Source: Myxocyprinus asiaticus (lineage: Eukaryota; Chordata; Actinopteri; Cypriniformes; Catostomidae). Taken from it: a DNA stretch of 64,000 bases. Each line of letters opens with the position of its first letter. The stretch's first letter is position 1. Both the position numbers and the translations under genes were made by a program. The notes under the pieces are model-generated. The model saw nothing but the letters and a program-made list of their open reading frames with translations, was not told where the DNA came from and made no database searches. Below are positions 31,263 through 43,798 of the stretch, piece by piece. The DNA lies in assembly GCF_019703515.2 (NCBI RefSeq), contig NC_059373.1, positions 18,872,281 through 18,936,280 of the forward strand, in the 5' to 3' direction.

Positions 31263-33197
31263 TGAGTAAAACATTGCAATTTATCACAATTGTGATACAC
31301 TAAATAAAAAATAAAAAAATGCATTATTATTGTATCACAACCCAAATCTCAATATTATATCGTATCGCCTGGTCCCTGCTGATTCCCGCTCCTAGTTTGC
31401 ATTTTCACATTGGAAAACAAGGTATTACTCCATGTTAATATTTAATACCAAAAGTGCGTGTGTACATGCAATTTCACACAAATGAACACACAAATATGCA
31501 CACCTACAAAGGGTTTGAATAAAAGCTTTCAAAATGTACATACACTCAGAAACACACTCTTTCACGCACACAGTTCATTGCCCAGCATTACTGTATTTAT
31601 GTGCTGACATTTCATTACTCAATGGACTGCTAATGTCACTACAAAAAGACTAGACCCCTGCAAAATCTAAAACTGTTATTTACATACTATAAGGGAATAA
31701 GGGAATAAGGGCCACTGCTCTGTAAAAGGTAAGAAGCAGCTCTGATTTAAAGGAATACATCACCCAAGAACCTCTCTTCTCTTTTTAAAATAATGAAAGT
31801 AAATAGGGGGATCTGGGCTGTTGAGCTCCAAATTGACAAAAAAGCACTATAAAAGTATTACAAAAGACATCCATATGAATTGTGCACTATAAGTCTAGCT
31901 AGTTGTGTTTCAGAAACATTCCAAAATTTGTGAGCTGTTAACTGCTGTGACCAGATAGATGTGTCAATCAGTTGAATGTGAGAACCATTTAGACTGGTTT
32001 TGGATTAATCAGTCGAAAAGGATCAAACAATTCACTGAAAAGTTCTAACTCAATAGAACAATTTGTGAATGAATTGGACATTGCTACCTCCCTCATGAAC
32101 TATCATGAACATGCCAAGGAGAGCTAGTGCAGAGGTCAAGATTTATTGTACTTGCACGGAAAAAGGCGGCCAGTACATTCTTCAACATTTCTCATTTGTG
32201 GAAGAAATAAAGTCATTTGGGTTTAGAACAAATGCACGGTGAGTAAATAATTTTTATTTTTTGCTGAACAGCTCCTTTACTGTCTAGTTGATGTCTTAGT
32301 CTTGTTTTTAACAGTTACCGCCCTCTTTTTCCTCTTTCGCTTTCTGTCATTATTGGAGTACTGGGGTGGCTCTTCAGCAATATTTCAGCAACATCCATTT
32401 ACGTACCTGCTGACTTTTTTTCTCTGTTGTTATTGATCAGAAATCAACTACATATAAATGTGTTGGTAAAGCTGTATTGAAGTCAGGCTCAGTTACAGAA
32501 AGCAAGATGCGGTCTCTTTGCCTAACAATGAAGCTAAAACAAACATTACTTGTGAAAGACTGAATATGAAGGTCAATGATGTAATATAAACATATTGAAT
32601 GCAATTCTTTTAATAAGTGGTTGATCTAATGGAAACAACTTTCTATGCTCAGTGCTGCAGCCGGATATATCCCCTAATTTCTGAGCATTAATTAATATAA
32701 GGAAATACTGGTGGAAGGGTGGACATCGTACTCTAATCCACTTTGTTTGGTAAAGAACACCACTGATGTTTCTCTTGATTAGGAGCAACATGTTCAGCAC
32801 AGAGGATTGTTTAATATGTGCACGGTCACACCAAGGTCTTTGTTCAGTTACAGAAGTGAAACTGCTGCTAAATCATTAGTAAGTGACAGAACTTGTTCAT
32901 TTAGAGGGAATTTCCTTTAGTGGATTATGAGATTAAAGGGAATTGACCAGTGGATTGTAAAACCACAAAAGAAATAAGTGGTGTGAGTGACTGGATTAAA
33001 CTGTTTATAAATTCCAAAGTGTGAGAAAAAGGAAGAGGTTACACACAACTTTGGTGGTCAGCATAGCAAAGACTTTATGTGGTGGGTAATAACTTTAAAC
33101 TTTCTGTGCAATATATTGGTTAACGACTAAATGATGTGATGTATTAAGTATATTCAGAGTTTCTTAAAAAAAAAAAAGGAAAACTTTAGAAAAAACG
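31263..33197. other. Mostly unassigned sequence
   Basis: No host exon was seen. The stretch 31265-31390, with 'atatcgtatcgcctggtccc' and 'gattcccgctcct', looks like an old hAT-like terminus. The rest is AT-rich without clear repeats. Confidence 0.4.
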
Positions 33198-33300
33198 GTA
33201 ACACTTTACAGTAAAGTTGTATACGTTAACAGCAACAGTTACTATAAACTAACAATGAACAATACGTGTACAGTATTTATTAATCTTTAAAAGTGAATTT
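33198..33300. repeat. Dispersed fish repeat fragment
   Basis: 'ggtaacactttacagtaaag' followed by 'aactaacaatgaacaata' and 'tttattaatcttt' is a widespread fish repeat terminus. The superfamily was not assigned. Confidence 0.4.
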
Positions 33301-33339
33301 CTACAGATACTACACATAATACATTTTTAACATTAAAAG

Positions 33340-33680
33340 CTGTGTGTTCTGAGAATGTGCACATGCATTCTCCGAGACATGGGTTATGGTCCCATAGAAC
33401 CCAGTAAGCAATCACATTCACTCCAACATATGGTTTCTGGTCCCATGGAAACCAGGAAGTAATCGTGTTCACATTAACAATGGTGTGCGCAATTCAAAGG
33501 TTGCATTTTTGCAGTAAAAATAAAAAAAATTCTTCACTGCTTGTTAATTTAGTGTTGTGTTAGGGAGTATGTTTGACTGTATTACATCATTAAAGACTAA
33601 AAATACAACTTGCATTTGGCACCACTCTGTGGACATTTCACCTCAGCCACAGAGGGCAGTGTTCCAGCTTCAGCCACAGA
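33340..33680 (-). repeat. Dispersed repeat family R, copy 1
   Basis: 'ggcaccactctgtggacatt' and 'tggtcccatggaaaccagga' match 55770-56010 in the same orientation. The complement 'aggtgaaatgtccac' matches 53515 onward. There is a near-duplicate 'cagccacagagggcagtg' at 33643 and 33669. Confidence 0.55.
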
Positions 33681-36345
33681 GGGCAGTGGTTACAAACCCT
33701 ATTGTAAAGTGTTGTAAGCAAACATCTAACATCTCTAGCATTGATATTGAATGTCCTTTAAATCTAATAATTTAGCCAATGCTTCAAAGATTTATCAAAG
33801 CTTCATCTCTTCAGTAGAGAGACCAAAGAGCTGTCCTTCTGACCCTCTGGTGGGAAAGTTCCTTTTGAAGACGTATTAACACACAGGTGATGAGACCGTC
33901 TGGCAGCAAAGAAGAGACATTTAAAGAGCAACTCAAATGCTATCTTACCATTACGCTTATCATCCGCAGTACTATTTACAAGATCACAAGACTTCAAACA
34001 TGGACCCTCTGGATCATCTAAACGACTGGTGTGGCATGCAGGAGTGTAATCAAGGGTGCACCACCTTGTCAACGCAGCTGCAATTGACACAAAACAAAGT
34101 GCAGAGACTCGACTATTGTTGTATCTCATTACTGCTAGTGAGGTTTAACCTGGAGCCACTCAGGATGTTCCTGAAGTCCCAGCAATTTTCAAATTGTTTT
34201 AACAAGAAATGTATTCAAAAGAATACATAAAAGTACATGACATTTAAACTTTTTGTGCTGTTTTGTAAAATTATCAGTTAATACAATGGGGTCCAAAAAT
34301 CATCTTTGCAAGAGTAGTTGGTAAGCCAGTGCTTATAAATACCACTCTAGCCTATATTATGAATTTGTTTTAGTCCTGTTGCTATGGTGAGGTTTCCCGA
34401 AATGTTTACAGAACCTGCCATTATAAATTAAAGGGCCTTAACAACACTTGAGGACTTACACTAGACACCAGCCAACCAGGAAACAGCAGGGAGCTACTGT
34501 AAATGTTGGGATGTTAGTAGTGTCAATTCTTTTGTACAGACACTGACAGGGGTTCCCTTTTAGACTACACAAGTTGTCTTTCTTTGTGGTCTCCATTTCT
34601 TCCCATCACATGCAAAGGATCTAAACTGTGTGTTTCTTTCAGTGACATAACAACATGACAGAAATTAGCCTAGAATGTATTTGATCCTCGGCACTGCAGA
34701 TATGACATGGCATAACATCTGATCCGTCAAATTCTTTTTAAGATATTCCAGTCTACAAAAGAAAGAACATTCAGTATGTTTCCATGTACTGTGAACTTTA
34801 AAAGTTTGCCATTCTGGCTAGCAGATATAGATAAAACTATTGAATTTTTGAAATATTAGACACACACTTTTGAAAAATACAAATAATATACGCACAAGAG
34901 CAAGAAGTATCCTTAACCGACTAGGAGTATCTACAAGATAGAATCATATAAAACTTGAAATGTTATCATGAAATGCTTTTATTTTACATTTTTCTAACTG
35001 AATACAGTTTTTTGTTTTACAAATGATATTATCAACTTAACAATTGGAGTGAAAAGTGACAACAATTAACAGAATTTCACAGTATTTGTATGTTTTCCTT
35101 TAGCTGTAATGACAGCTTACTTTCTAGCTGGCATGGACCACACAAGCTTGTGCAAAACCTGAAGATCCATGTAATAATGATTTGAGAATATTTCAAAGAG
35201 CATCTTAACTGTGTCCAGCAAATCATCCATATGAGTTTAGTACAAAGTAATTATTTAGCTATAATGCAGAATCTTAAATATTTCTTATTCTTATTATGTC
35301 AGAATGTGTCTTTGTTTTCAGTTTTTTTTTTAAATGCTAAAACTTTACATTAGATTTTGAATCCCAGATTTTCAATTTTCCCACTGTATTTTACAACCAA
35401 AATTATCCTGAGCTTTCACCACATCATTGTTTACCACTGATGCCCCTTTGCTCACTCAATTCACTGCGTCCTGTAAACTGTGAAAGATGACTGGAGCCTA
35501 TTTATGTTCTGAGACTGTTTATGTTCTAATTTATGGCTCAGAAGTGTAATTACTAACTACAAATTAAACATTTAGTCAAACAGGTAGGTCATTTTCGGAA
35601 CACTTTTAAATAAATATAAAGATGAAAGAGCAAGAAGTTTTTCTACGGCTCGCGTGAGCACATAGACACGCACATCAATATACAAACAAGCCCATTCACA
35701 GATATAAGGTTAAAACAGTTTCTGGGTCATAGCTTCTAGACTAATTCTTAATGTATTTGAATCTGCAACTTTTGCTTATTCAGTATGCCTCACCACTCAA
35801 TATAGTAAGTTAATAAAAAAGTTATTACAGTTAATTTTCTTTGAAAAAAAAAAGTAGTTTTATAAAGAATAAGCATATAGATCTCACCTCTTTTTCAACC
35901 CACATTTGCATTTTAGGGGGGTAAAGTTATATATGCATTCTAGATATAAATATACATGCAGGTTTGGTTAGGAGAAGCATGAGCCACCTATTCAGGGTGC
36001 TTAAAGTCACAGGGACTGGGACAAAAGTTGTATAAAAGTTGCATCTCCTCTGGGCCCAATGAGTTGGCTATACCTTAAAGGAACTTACTGGGCCCCCTGA
36101 CAATGGCCCTGCACCTATTAAATTGTAAACAGTGTCAGTGCATAAGAGAGATGGCGAAGAGGCCGTTCACATGTTCTTGTGTCTGCCTGCACTACCTTTT
36201 AATGGTCTGTGCAATAAATGCACATCTTTGGGCCATAAGCACCACGTTTTTAAGATCAAGTTAAAAACCCCTGCGTTCCGTTGCACTCCATAAAACTGTT
36301 TCTGAACATTAGAACGTTCCAGTGTGAACGTACCCAAAATGTATT
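33681..36345. other. Unassigned, apparently unique sequence
   Basis: Scanned for open frames, splice-flanked exons and repeat ends; nothing could be supported. Confidence 0.4.
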
Positions 36346-36745
36346 TAGACTAGGCTGGGTATCGCCAACCACTTCTCGATAACATAAGTATTGTAATGCA
36401 TGTGTCTCTGTTTAATATATCACGATACAGCACTATTTATAATTTATAATTTTCTTGTGACTGAAACTTTGTCAAACATTTGAGAGACCCAGCAATTCCG
36501 CAACAGAAGAGTGAATCATGCAGTTTCAGTATCATACCTTATAGAAGTGGTTCTGAACGTACTGAGAAAACCTGATTCAGAGTTTGCGCTTATTTAGTTG
36601 ACCTGCTTCTTCATTACTAAATTGCTGCACATGATATGAATACACAAATAAATCAATAAAAAAAATAGTTACAGATACAGGACTCTAAAGTACTGACACA
36701 ATATTGTGACCAAAAAGTATCACAATTTATTGATAAGTGGCAAAA
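36346..36745. repeat. Possible hAT-like remnant
   Basis: 'ctaggctgggtatcgccaac' at the left resembles hAT-like termini, and 'gtatcacaatttattgata' is on the right. Low confidence. Confidence 0.25.
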
Positions 36746-36788
36746 ATATCCCTTGGCTATTTGTATAATGGACAAATGTTGTAAAGGC

Positions 36789-37360
36789 TTAAAGGAGCAA
36801 TATGTAACATTGACATCAAGCATTTAAAATGGGTACTACAGTCCAAATTCAAAATATTGGAGAGAGTTGTCTCCCCCGCCCCCTCCTCCCCAGACTCCAA
36901 GTTCACGCGGGTTGCCAGGTTGAGAACACACAACAGGAACGAGCAACCTGACAATGGCAAGCGACGAGCCTTTCACTGTAATCAGCTAATGTATACGTTT
37001 GCAATGTTTTTATTGTTTGCAAATTATAAACCAGCTCATGTGGATTTTATATATAACTGTGTCAGTGTTAGCTAGATGTAATGCTGGCTTCCATGGATGC
37101 AGCGCACTATGTTTGCCCACTAACTTATTTCTAATCTGGCAACGAAATACTATTGGGAAATAGGAAGTGGGCGGGATCACACAGGCCAAAACGTAAACAG
37201 AAATTCCAGCCCGGGATGGACATTTCAAAGTAGAATATACTGGCTGTATCATTATTTTCGGAGAAGCCAGTATTTCAACTTAGCATTTTCCTAAATCTCT
37301 GATAACATATTATAATTTTATGCTTTAGTACAGTAAATATATTACATATTGCACCTTTAA
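36789..37360. mobile_element. TTAA-flanked TIR element
   Basis: The left end TTAAAGGAGCAATATGTAA and the reverse complement of the right end TTAAAGGTGCAATATGTAA differ at one base. Both carry TTAA. The interior has no coding capacity. Confidence 0.75.
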
Positions 37361-38652
37361 GTATTTGAATCATTCCTTTTACACTAGATCTTTTGGTGAT
37401 GAACTATAACACTGAATGTGGTGCCACAGTGTACATGTATGTCTGTGATTGTGAGTGCAGTAAGATGGTTACGTCCACTTAAAGTAAGCCTCTGTCAAAG
37501 GCCTGTTTGTCATTATCCTGGAAATTTAAACCCACTGCGCATCCTGGGAGAGACAGGTCGTCCCACGGGAAACATTTCTGCCCTGAAAGGAGAAATGAAT
37601 ACACCACATCAGGACTACTTCTCCCGCACTCTGTCACAAGGACGAACCACTGCATTAGCCTCCCTTTTACTGCAATTGTTCTTGCACCCATTTAATTGTC
37701 TTTCCTCTTTCATTTCTCTTCACACTCTCTATAGCATTTGGCATGATGCTGGTCAAATTTTGGATACTGTGAATTCATATTTTTGATTGTAAGAATGTAA
37801 GTTAAAGGTGAAGTGTGAACAGAATAATGACTATTCTTACATATTTCTTTGGTAAGACAGAGTTAGTACTGCCCCAAACTCATTCCATTGGTTAAGCAAA
37901 TGTTGCTATGTTGGTCTAGCAAACAAACAGAGCAATGTTTTTGTGCCATAGAGTCAGTGTTCACAATTCGGGGAAATACACCTAACTAATGAATGGCTAA
38001 CTTATAGTTGTAAAATATAGTAGATATTTTAACCTTGAAAAAATTACACACTTCACTTATAACATGAAGTCAGAAAAGGATTGTACTGTAAATTGTTACT
38101 CTGATTCATTCGTCATCCTCCCTTAGAAGAAGATGGTATGTTTTCAAGTGCCATAGCATGAATACATGAAATATAAAAAACTTTTTCTCTCTCATCACAC
38201 ATACACACACACACAATATTAGTGCAGAATAACCTTCCCCTGTTGTAAATTTATCAGCAACCTGAGTAAAGCAAGAAGTGCCAACTGGACTCTACGCCAT
38301 TTACACAATGTGAAAGGGCATACAATGAGACATCAAATTGGTGTCAGCTTTCCATCAGGCAGGTACTCCCATGGGTGTGTGTGGGGTGGGCGTAACGTAA
38401 AAGAGAGTGAAGAAATGGGTGAAATCTTGGGATGCAAAGAGGGTTTATTTAGGGCTCATCCTCAGAGGAACTCTAGACGAGTTACTCTGAAGATGAGGCA
38501 TAACAAATTCACTCAAAACACTTGTGAACTAATGCAGATAAAGAGATTGTTTCCTGCACCTCATTTAACGCAATCTGCTGAGCAACAACCTTCAGTCCTT
38601 GACTGAGAAAAAAACGGCATCCCTTTGCAACAGGATTTAACCTTTGAGAGTT
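37361..38652. other. Unassigned, apparently unique sequence
   Basis: No exon or repeat terminus was recognised. The open frame at 37418-37786 has no protein-like features I can name. The 3' boundary is the gypsy target duplication (gagtt, 38648-38652). Confidence 0.45.
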
Positions 38653-38819
38653 TGTCATATTCTCTCGATCTGTTCCCATAAGATCCCCTTCCCCTGAGTA
38701 CTAACCTCAACACAGACTACACTTCCCAGAATCCCCCTCTTCCCACCATTGACTCTCACACCTGAGCTTCATTCACTAATCAACTCCCTGTGTATATAAA
38801 CTCTGCTCTCACCACACTT
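38653..38819 (+). repeat. Truncated 5' LTR
   Basis: It matches the first 167 bp or so of the 3' LTR, including TATA (gtatataaac). The match stops at 'accacactt', where gag sequence follows directly, so R-U5 and the primer-binding site are gone. Confidence 0.8.
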
Positions 38820-38821
38820 AC

Positions 38822-39626
38822 TGTTTTTCAGAATCCAGTGGGTGGCGAAGACTTGTGTGATCGCATCATTCGTTTCACACAAGGGAGTTCAACGGCAGCT
38901 GACTATACACTTGCGTTTCGTACTCTCGCAGCACAAACCGGGAAGGCTGACGCACCATTCAAAACCATTTATCACAATGGATTCTCGCTTCAACTACAGG
39001 TAGAGATGGCCAAACGAGATAATAACCTCTCTCTCAACCAGTTTATTACTCTCTCCATCAAACTGGACAATTTGAAGTGGAGCCGCACCCCAACTACCCT
39101 AACACCCCCTCCTCTGCTACCTGCCATAACTACACCTCAACACGAGCCCATGCAGCTTGGTCACTCTCGTCTGTCAAGAGAGGAACGTCAAAGACGCATT
39201 CGCTACAAATTGTGTCTGAACTGTGGAGAGCCCGGCCATTTCCTCTCCTCCTGTCCCTCACATTCCTCCTTACCCACGAATACTTCGGAGAGTACCGACG
39301 GCTATTATTTTTTGGAAAATCGAAATTTACTTGTTAAAGTAAAACTCTGTTCCAGTCAGAATTCCATTTCTGTCAAAGCTCTTATCGACTCTGGGTCTGC
39401 AGGCAATTTTATTGACTCTGATCGCTGCAATCTGTTATCTCTGGATACTGACCCTTGTGTGCCTTCTCTCTCTGTTACAGCGCTAGATGGTCGCCCTCTT
39501 CATGCTGACACAGAGCTTCACATCACTCAACCCGTCTCTGTGCAAGTGGGGGCTCTTCATCATGAAACACTACAACTACTCATCACCAACACTCCTAAGA
39601 ACCCTCTCATCCTTGGATACCCCTGA
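38822..39626 (+). pseudogene. gypsy gag-protease fragment
   Basis: The open frame 38790-39626 (278 codons) begins inside LTR-derived sequence, so its first dozen residues are not gag. Capsid-like sequence follows, then a zinc knuckle CLNCGEPGHFLSSC (C-x2-C-x4-H-x4-C, residues about 142-155), then the aspartic protease motif ALIDSGSAGNFID (about 198-208). It ends at TGA right after NPLILGYP, where the family usually has tryptophan, consistent with TGG to TGA. Confidence 0.8.
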
Positions 39627-39720
39627 CTCACTAAACACAACCCTCACATTTCTTGGACTGACAGAGAGAACATACAGTGGGGAGGAGCCTCTTGTTTACC
39701 TCCTGCCTACAGTCAGTGCA

Positions 39721-40101
39721 ACCTCCAAGCCTTTCATAGAGGAGGTGGATGCCTCTAACTTTGGGATTGGAGCGATTCTCTCCCAACGACATGGTAACCC
39801 AGCCAAGATGTATCCCTGTGCTTTCTTCTCTTGCAAACTCAACTCAGCAGAACAGAACTATGTAATGGGGAATCGTGAACTTCTGGCCATGAAGGATGCA
39901 CCTGAGGAATGGCGTCACTTGTTAGAGGGTTCCCAACACCCATTCATCATCCTCACAGATCATCGCAACCTGGAGTATTTACACTCCGTCAAGCATCTCA
40001 ACACAAGACGAGCTCGTTGGGCTCTGTTCTTCACCAGATTAAACTTCTCTGTGATGTATCGTCCTGGATCTATGAACACTAAGGCTGATGCCCTCTCATG
40101 A
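39721..40101 (+). pseudogene. gypsy RNase H
   Basis: The frame 39487-40101 contains RNase H from about residue 79: [15 protein letters not shown] (D88), [10 protein letters not shown] (E131), [11 protein letters not shown] (D158) and NTKADALS (D201). All four acidic positions are present. The upstream residues of this frame overlap the protease in another frame. The whole RT is missing between protease and RNase H. Confidence 0.8.
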
Positions 40102-40223
40102 ATTTATTCCCCTGAATCTCCTGAGTCCCCTCTGACCATCCTGCCCAAATCTACATCGTCTCTGACAGAGGACCTCAATCTCCGCAGGTCGCTATCTCCG
40201 CACCTTCTGTCTCTCTAATCAGT

Positions 40224-40982
40224 ATGATTGGTGTCGATTTCTCCCCTGGGCAGAGTATGCCAGGAATCCTAGGATATCAATCTCCGCTCTTTCCCTGGTC
40301 AGGAGAACCATCTGAGTTACCAGCAGTAGACCACTGGATGTGGTGCAGCAACAAAGTCTGGGAGTCTGCCCATATTTATCTACAGAGAGCCGTCCATCAG
40401 CAGAAGACACAAGCTGACCAACGTCGTCGACCCTTCCCAACTCTCCTTCCTGGCCAACGAGTATGGCTGTCCACCCGAGATCTTCGCCTGCGATTACCCT
40501 GCAAGAAACTATCCCTCAGGTATGTGGGTCCATTTACAATCATCAAACAAGTTAACCCTGTATGTTACAAACATCAACTGCCTCCTCACTACCGTATCTC
40601 TCCTACTTTCCATGTGTCTCTCCTCAAACCTGTGGCTGAGTCTTCCAGTACCTCCACCGACAACCTTCCCCCTCCTCCTCTTGACATTGATGGCGAGATC
40701 ACCTACCAAGTCAACATTCTCCTTGACTCTCAACGTCGAGGCAGAATCCTACAATATCTGTTAGATTGGGAGGGCTGTGGACCAAAGGAACAATCTTGGG
40801 TTTCTTCGGAGGACATTGTGGACCCTTCCCTCATCTCAGAATTTCACCTAGCCCATCCTGACTGTCTGGCTCCCAAGCCCTGGGGCAGACCCCCTGGATG
40901 CTCTAAAGGGGTTCCTCAAAGGGGGAGTACTGTCATATCCTCTCGATCTGTTCCCACAAGATCCCCTTCCCCTGAGTACTAA
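40224..40982 (+). pseudogene. gypsy integrase C-terminus with chromodomain
   Basis: The 252-codon frame holds the post-core integrase with '[20 protein letters not shown]' (GPF near 102-104) and '[12 protein letters not shown]', then a chromodomain-like segment at about 159-212 ('[19 protein letters not shown]'). Chromodomains direct chromovirus integration to particular chromatin. The zinc-binding and DDE core parts of integrase are absent. The last residues run into the 3' LTR. Confidence 0.8.
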
Positions 40983-41327
40983 CCTCAACCCAGACTAAAC
41001 TTCCAAGAATCCCCCTCTTCCCACCTCTGACTCTCACACCTGATCTTCATTCACTAATCAACTCCCTGTGTATATAAACTCTGCTCTGACCACACTTTTC
41101 TGTGAAGTCTTGCCAATTCACCCCGTTGTCTTGCATTTCTGAGCATTATCTACTGCCTGCCTGTTATTGATTATTGCCTCTCCCTTGGATTATGCCTTTG
41201 TTTACATCTTTGTTTTGTTACTTTGCCTGGATTGCTTACCTGGTTTTGATCTCTGCCTGTTTGATTACAATTGTTATTAAACTCTGCACATGGATCTTCA
41301 CTCTGTGTCTGTCTCTAACTCGTTACA
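40931..41327 (+). repeat. 3' LTR (397 bp)
   Basis: TGTCATATCC to CGTTACA. A TATA box lies near 41071 and ATTAAA near 41277 as a polyadenylation signal. The polypurine tract abuts its left edge. Confidence 0.85.
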
Positions 41328-41392
41328 GAGTTTTAGAGAAAATTGAGAAAATGTTTTATAATTAAGTAAAAAAACAAAAAAAACATAATGTG

Positions 41393-42281
41393 CTCTATTT
41401 TCGTGATTGCACTCGGTGCTACGACCGTGCAAGTCTTATCCAACTTTTGTAATAATGCTAATTCTAATTCAATTTCGTGCCTTTGTAAAGCGCAAGTGGG
41501 CATAGGTGAGAGTGTTCACGCTATCCTTGAGTGTATGCATGCAAACTGTGGATGTATTGTTTGTTAATGAAGAGGCACAAAGCGCAATTTTTTATTTTCC
41601 AGAGAAATGGGTCATTGCGCTAAGATGTTTGAGAACCACATCTATTCTCGGTGCAAAGTCTAAAGGCAGTTCCTGTCTGTGCAGTTTGGGGATTTTGCCA
41701 GCAGATGATATTAAAGCGCTATCGATCACTTTAAAATTAGCCATGATTTGTGTGTCAGAATATCAATATGATTAATATAATAAGTATAATTTGTGATAAT
41801 GTTTATTTTGTATAGCACCGTTCCAAAGCTCAAGGAAGCTATACAGAAATTAAACAAATCATTAAACAGAGAAACATTTAACAAATATATGCTACAAAAC
41901 AATGAATAGTGGGACAGAAGCAAAGCATATTTCAAGCAGATGAGACACAGTTGAGCAGGACGAGAGCCTACAGACCCTGAGAGCCCAATAGAGAACATAA
42001 AACACATGCGTCGTGGTGCTGAGCGCTACAAGCGACAAACAGAGGGGATGCATTGCAAACAGCCCATTTACACTAACAAATTCTTATGAATGGACTGTCT
42101 TCATTTATCTTGATCTTGCTTGGAAAGAAATTAAATATATAATAGGACATGAATGATCCAATAACCGGAGAACAACCTCAGAATTAAATTGCACTTGGCC
42201 CAGCCCATTTGCACTTTGCACGCGAGGTTTCGCCAAACCCACTTGCGCCTAGACTTAGTACTTGCACGAAAATATCAAGAT
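41393..42281. mobile_element. Probable TIR element, decayed
   Basis: The left end 'tattttcgtgattgcactcg' and the reverse complement of the right end 'gatattttcgtgcaagtac' are similar. Inside are repeated 'gcgcaagtggg'-like segments. A possible LINE 3' scrap ('gtatagcaccgttcc') lies near 41805-41860. No coding region. Confidence 0.4.
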
Positions 42282-43649
42282 TTAATGGCCATGTCAATTA
42301 TTTAAAACTACACAAAATGACAAAGAAAATGACAAAACGACACAAAACAATACAAAATGACACAAAACAAAACTAAATACAAAACAAAAACAAGTTTATG
42401 CTTGATCCTTGGAAAAATTGCTGTATCTGTGGTAGTGTATTTTAAAGGTATTCCCACTGAATACACCACATTCACCTTATTTACAGGTCAAAAGATTGGA
42501 AAGGCACTGTGGCATGCACTGTAGTTTGAGCGTAAATTAAAGGTGGTGTGAGAGAAAGAGATAATACCCTGCTAAAGCATCTTATGGAATAGAGAGTAAT
42601 AGTTAAATAAATACTGGGTATCTTTAATGGGACTGAATTTACACACTCCACTAACGTCAACCAATAAAACAGGCTAATGGGAAACAAGCAGCAATGATGC
42701 GCAGGTTATGAAGATGCTGAACAGAAAGTACCTTTTGCCCATCTCTTTTTCTTCCATCACCAGTAAACAAATGTTCATATCTGATTGGTGAAGGTGCAGC
42801 TAAAACTAGATCAACACTGATAGGTGTTTTGTTTTATAGTGCATCAAAATAAATAAGACAGAGTCATATCTAGGGGTATTTTTGTTTTATTTCATGTGTT
42901 TAAAAAAAAAAAAAAAAAAAGTGTTGCTTGATTATTGATCCATTAGGTGACTTGAAACAATATAAAAAACTTCCTTGCATTGGTTTTTCCCAGTGAAGAA
43001 GGAGCTCCACCTTGCATGATGTAATTCAATTATGTAACAACAGTAATTCACTGCCTCTACTCTTAACCAGTTAATCTGCATTATATTCAACATTCAACTG
43101 GCCTCCAGTCTGGAAAACATCCATTTTAGCCAGGTTATCTTTCATCTCTTGATTTGTGCACATAAACCGTAGTGTAAAATTTGTACACCATCTCAACCCT
43201 CCGTCTATTAATAATAAGGATTTAAATGTATGCTCTTATAAGTCCATGTTATAAATGTCCGAAAGGCTAAATATGTATCTAGAGAAATCAATACATGGAT
43301 ATGTCCCATGTAAAATGGATAAAAACGCATTGTGAGGCCTATGAGAAAACACATAGATGGAAATACTGATGGAAAACAAGGTTGGAGATAGAAAATAAGA
43401 TGGAAAATTTTACCAATAAGAGTGTAGTATACATTTAGCTTTGTTTAACAAATTTGATCATGTTTAAATCCATTCCACATGATTGCACAGGTTTTCCCCT
43501 CAAAATCAGGGCATAAAAGATGAAAATAGATTAATGACTAATGTCTTGGTAGCCAATACAAACAAAACAATTATAATTAATTCTAAATTAGAACAAAAGA
43601 AAATATCAAACATCTCACTAAAAACACATAAAAAATCAAATTAAAAAAG
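42282..43649. other. Unassigned AT-rich sequence
   Basis: A poly-A run lies near 42901-42920 and short (CAAAA)-rich stretches near 42315-42390. No gene was recognised. Confidence 0.45.
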
Positions 43650-43798
43650 GCAACTACGGGGGGACACGTGACACCATGCAAGGAGCAGACGTGTGAGCGA
43701 CAAGCTCTGCGCACTTTGCTGAATTTTCGATTATTTTCATGTTATAATCTGGTGAATTTTGAAATACCCAGTTACACATTTGTCCTTTGTTGCAAAAC

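Larger units (their letters stand above)
38653..41327 (+). mobile_element. Ty3/gypsy chromovirus LTR retrotransposon, internally deleted
   Basis: It starts TGTCATATTCTCTCG and ends CGTTACA, with a perfect 5-bp target duplication GAGTT at 38648-38652 and 41328-41332. Order: truncated 5' LTR, gag with zinc knuckle, protease, RNase H, integrase C-terminus with chromodomain, polypurine tract (aaagggggagtac, just before 40931), complete 3' LTR. The RT, the integrase catalytic core, the primer-binding site and part of gag are deleted. No envelope gene is present. Confidence 0.9.

Noticed and set aside
37418..37786. 122-codon plus-strand ORF
   Set aside because: No domain, no splice context and unremarkable composition; likely chance.
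38653..41327. Endogenous retrovirus with envelope
   Set aside because: The order protease, RNase H, integrase with chromodomain and the lack of any envelope frame fit a Ty3/gypsy chromovirus.
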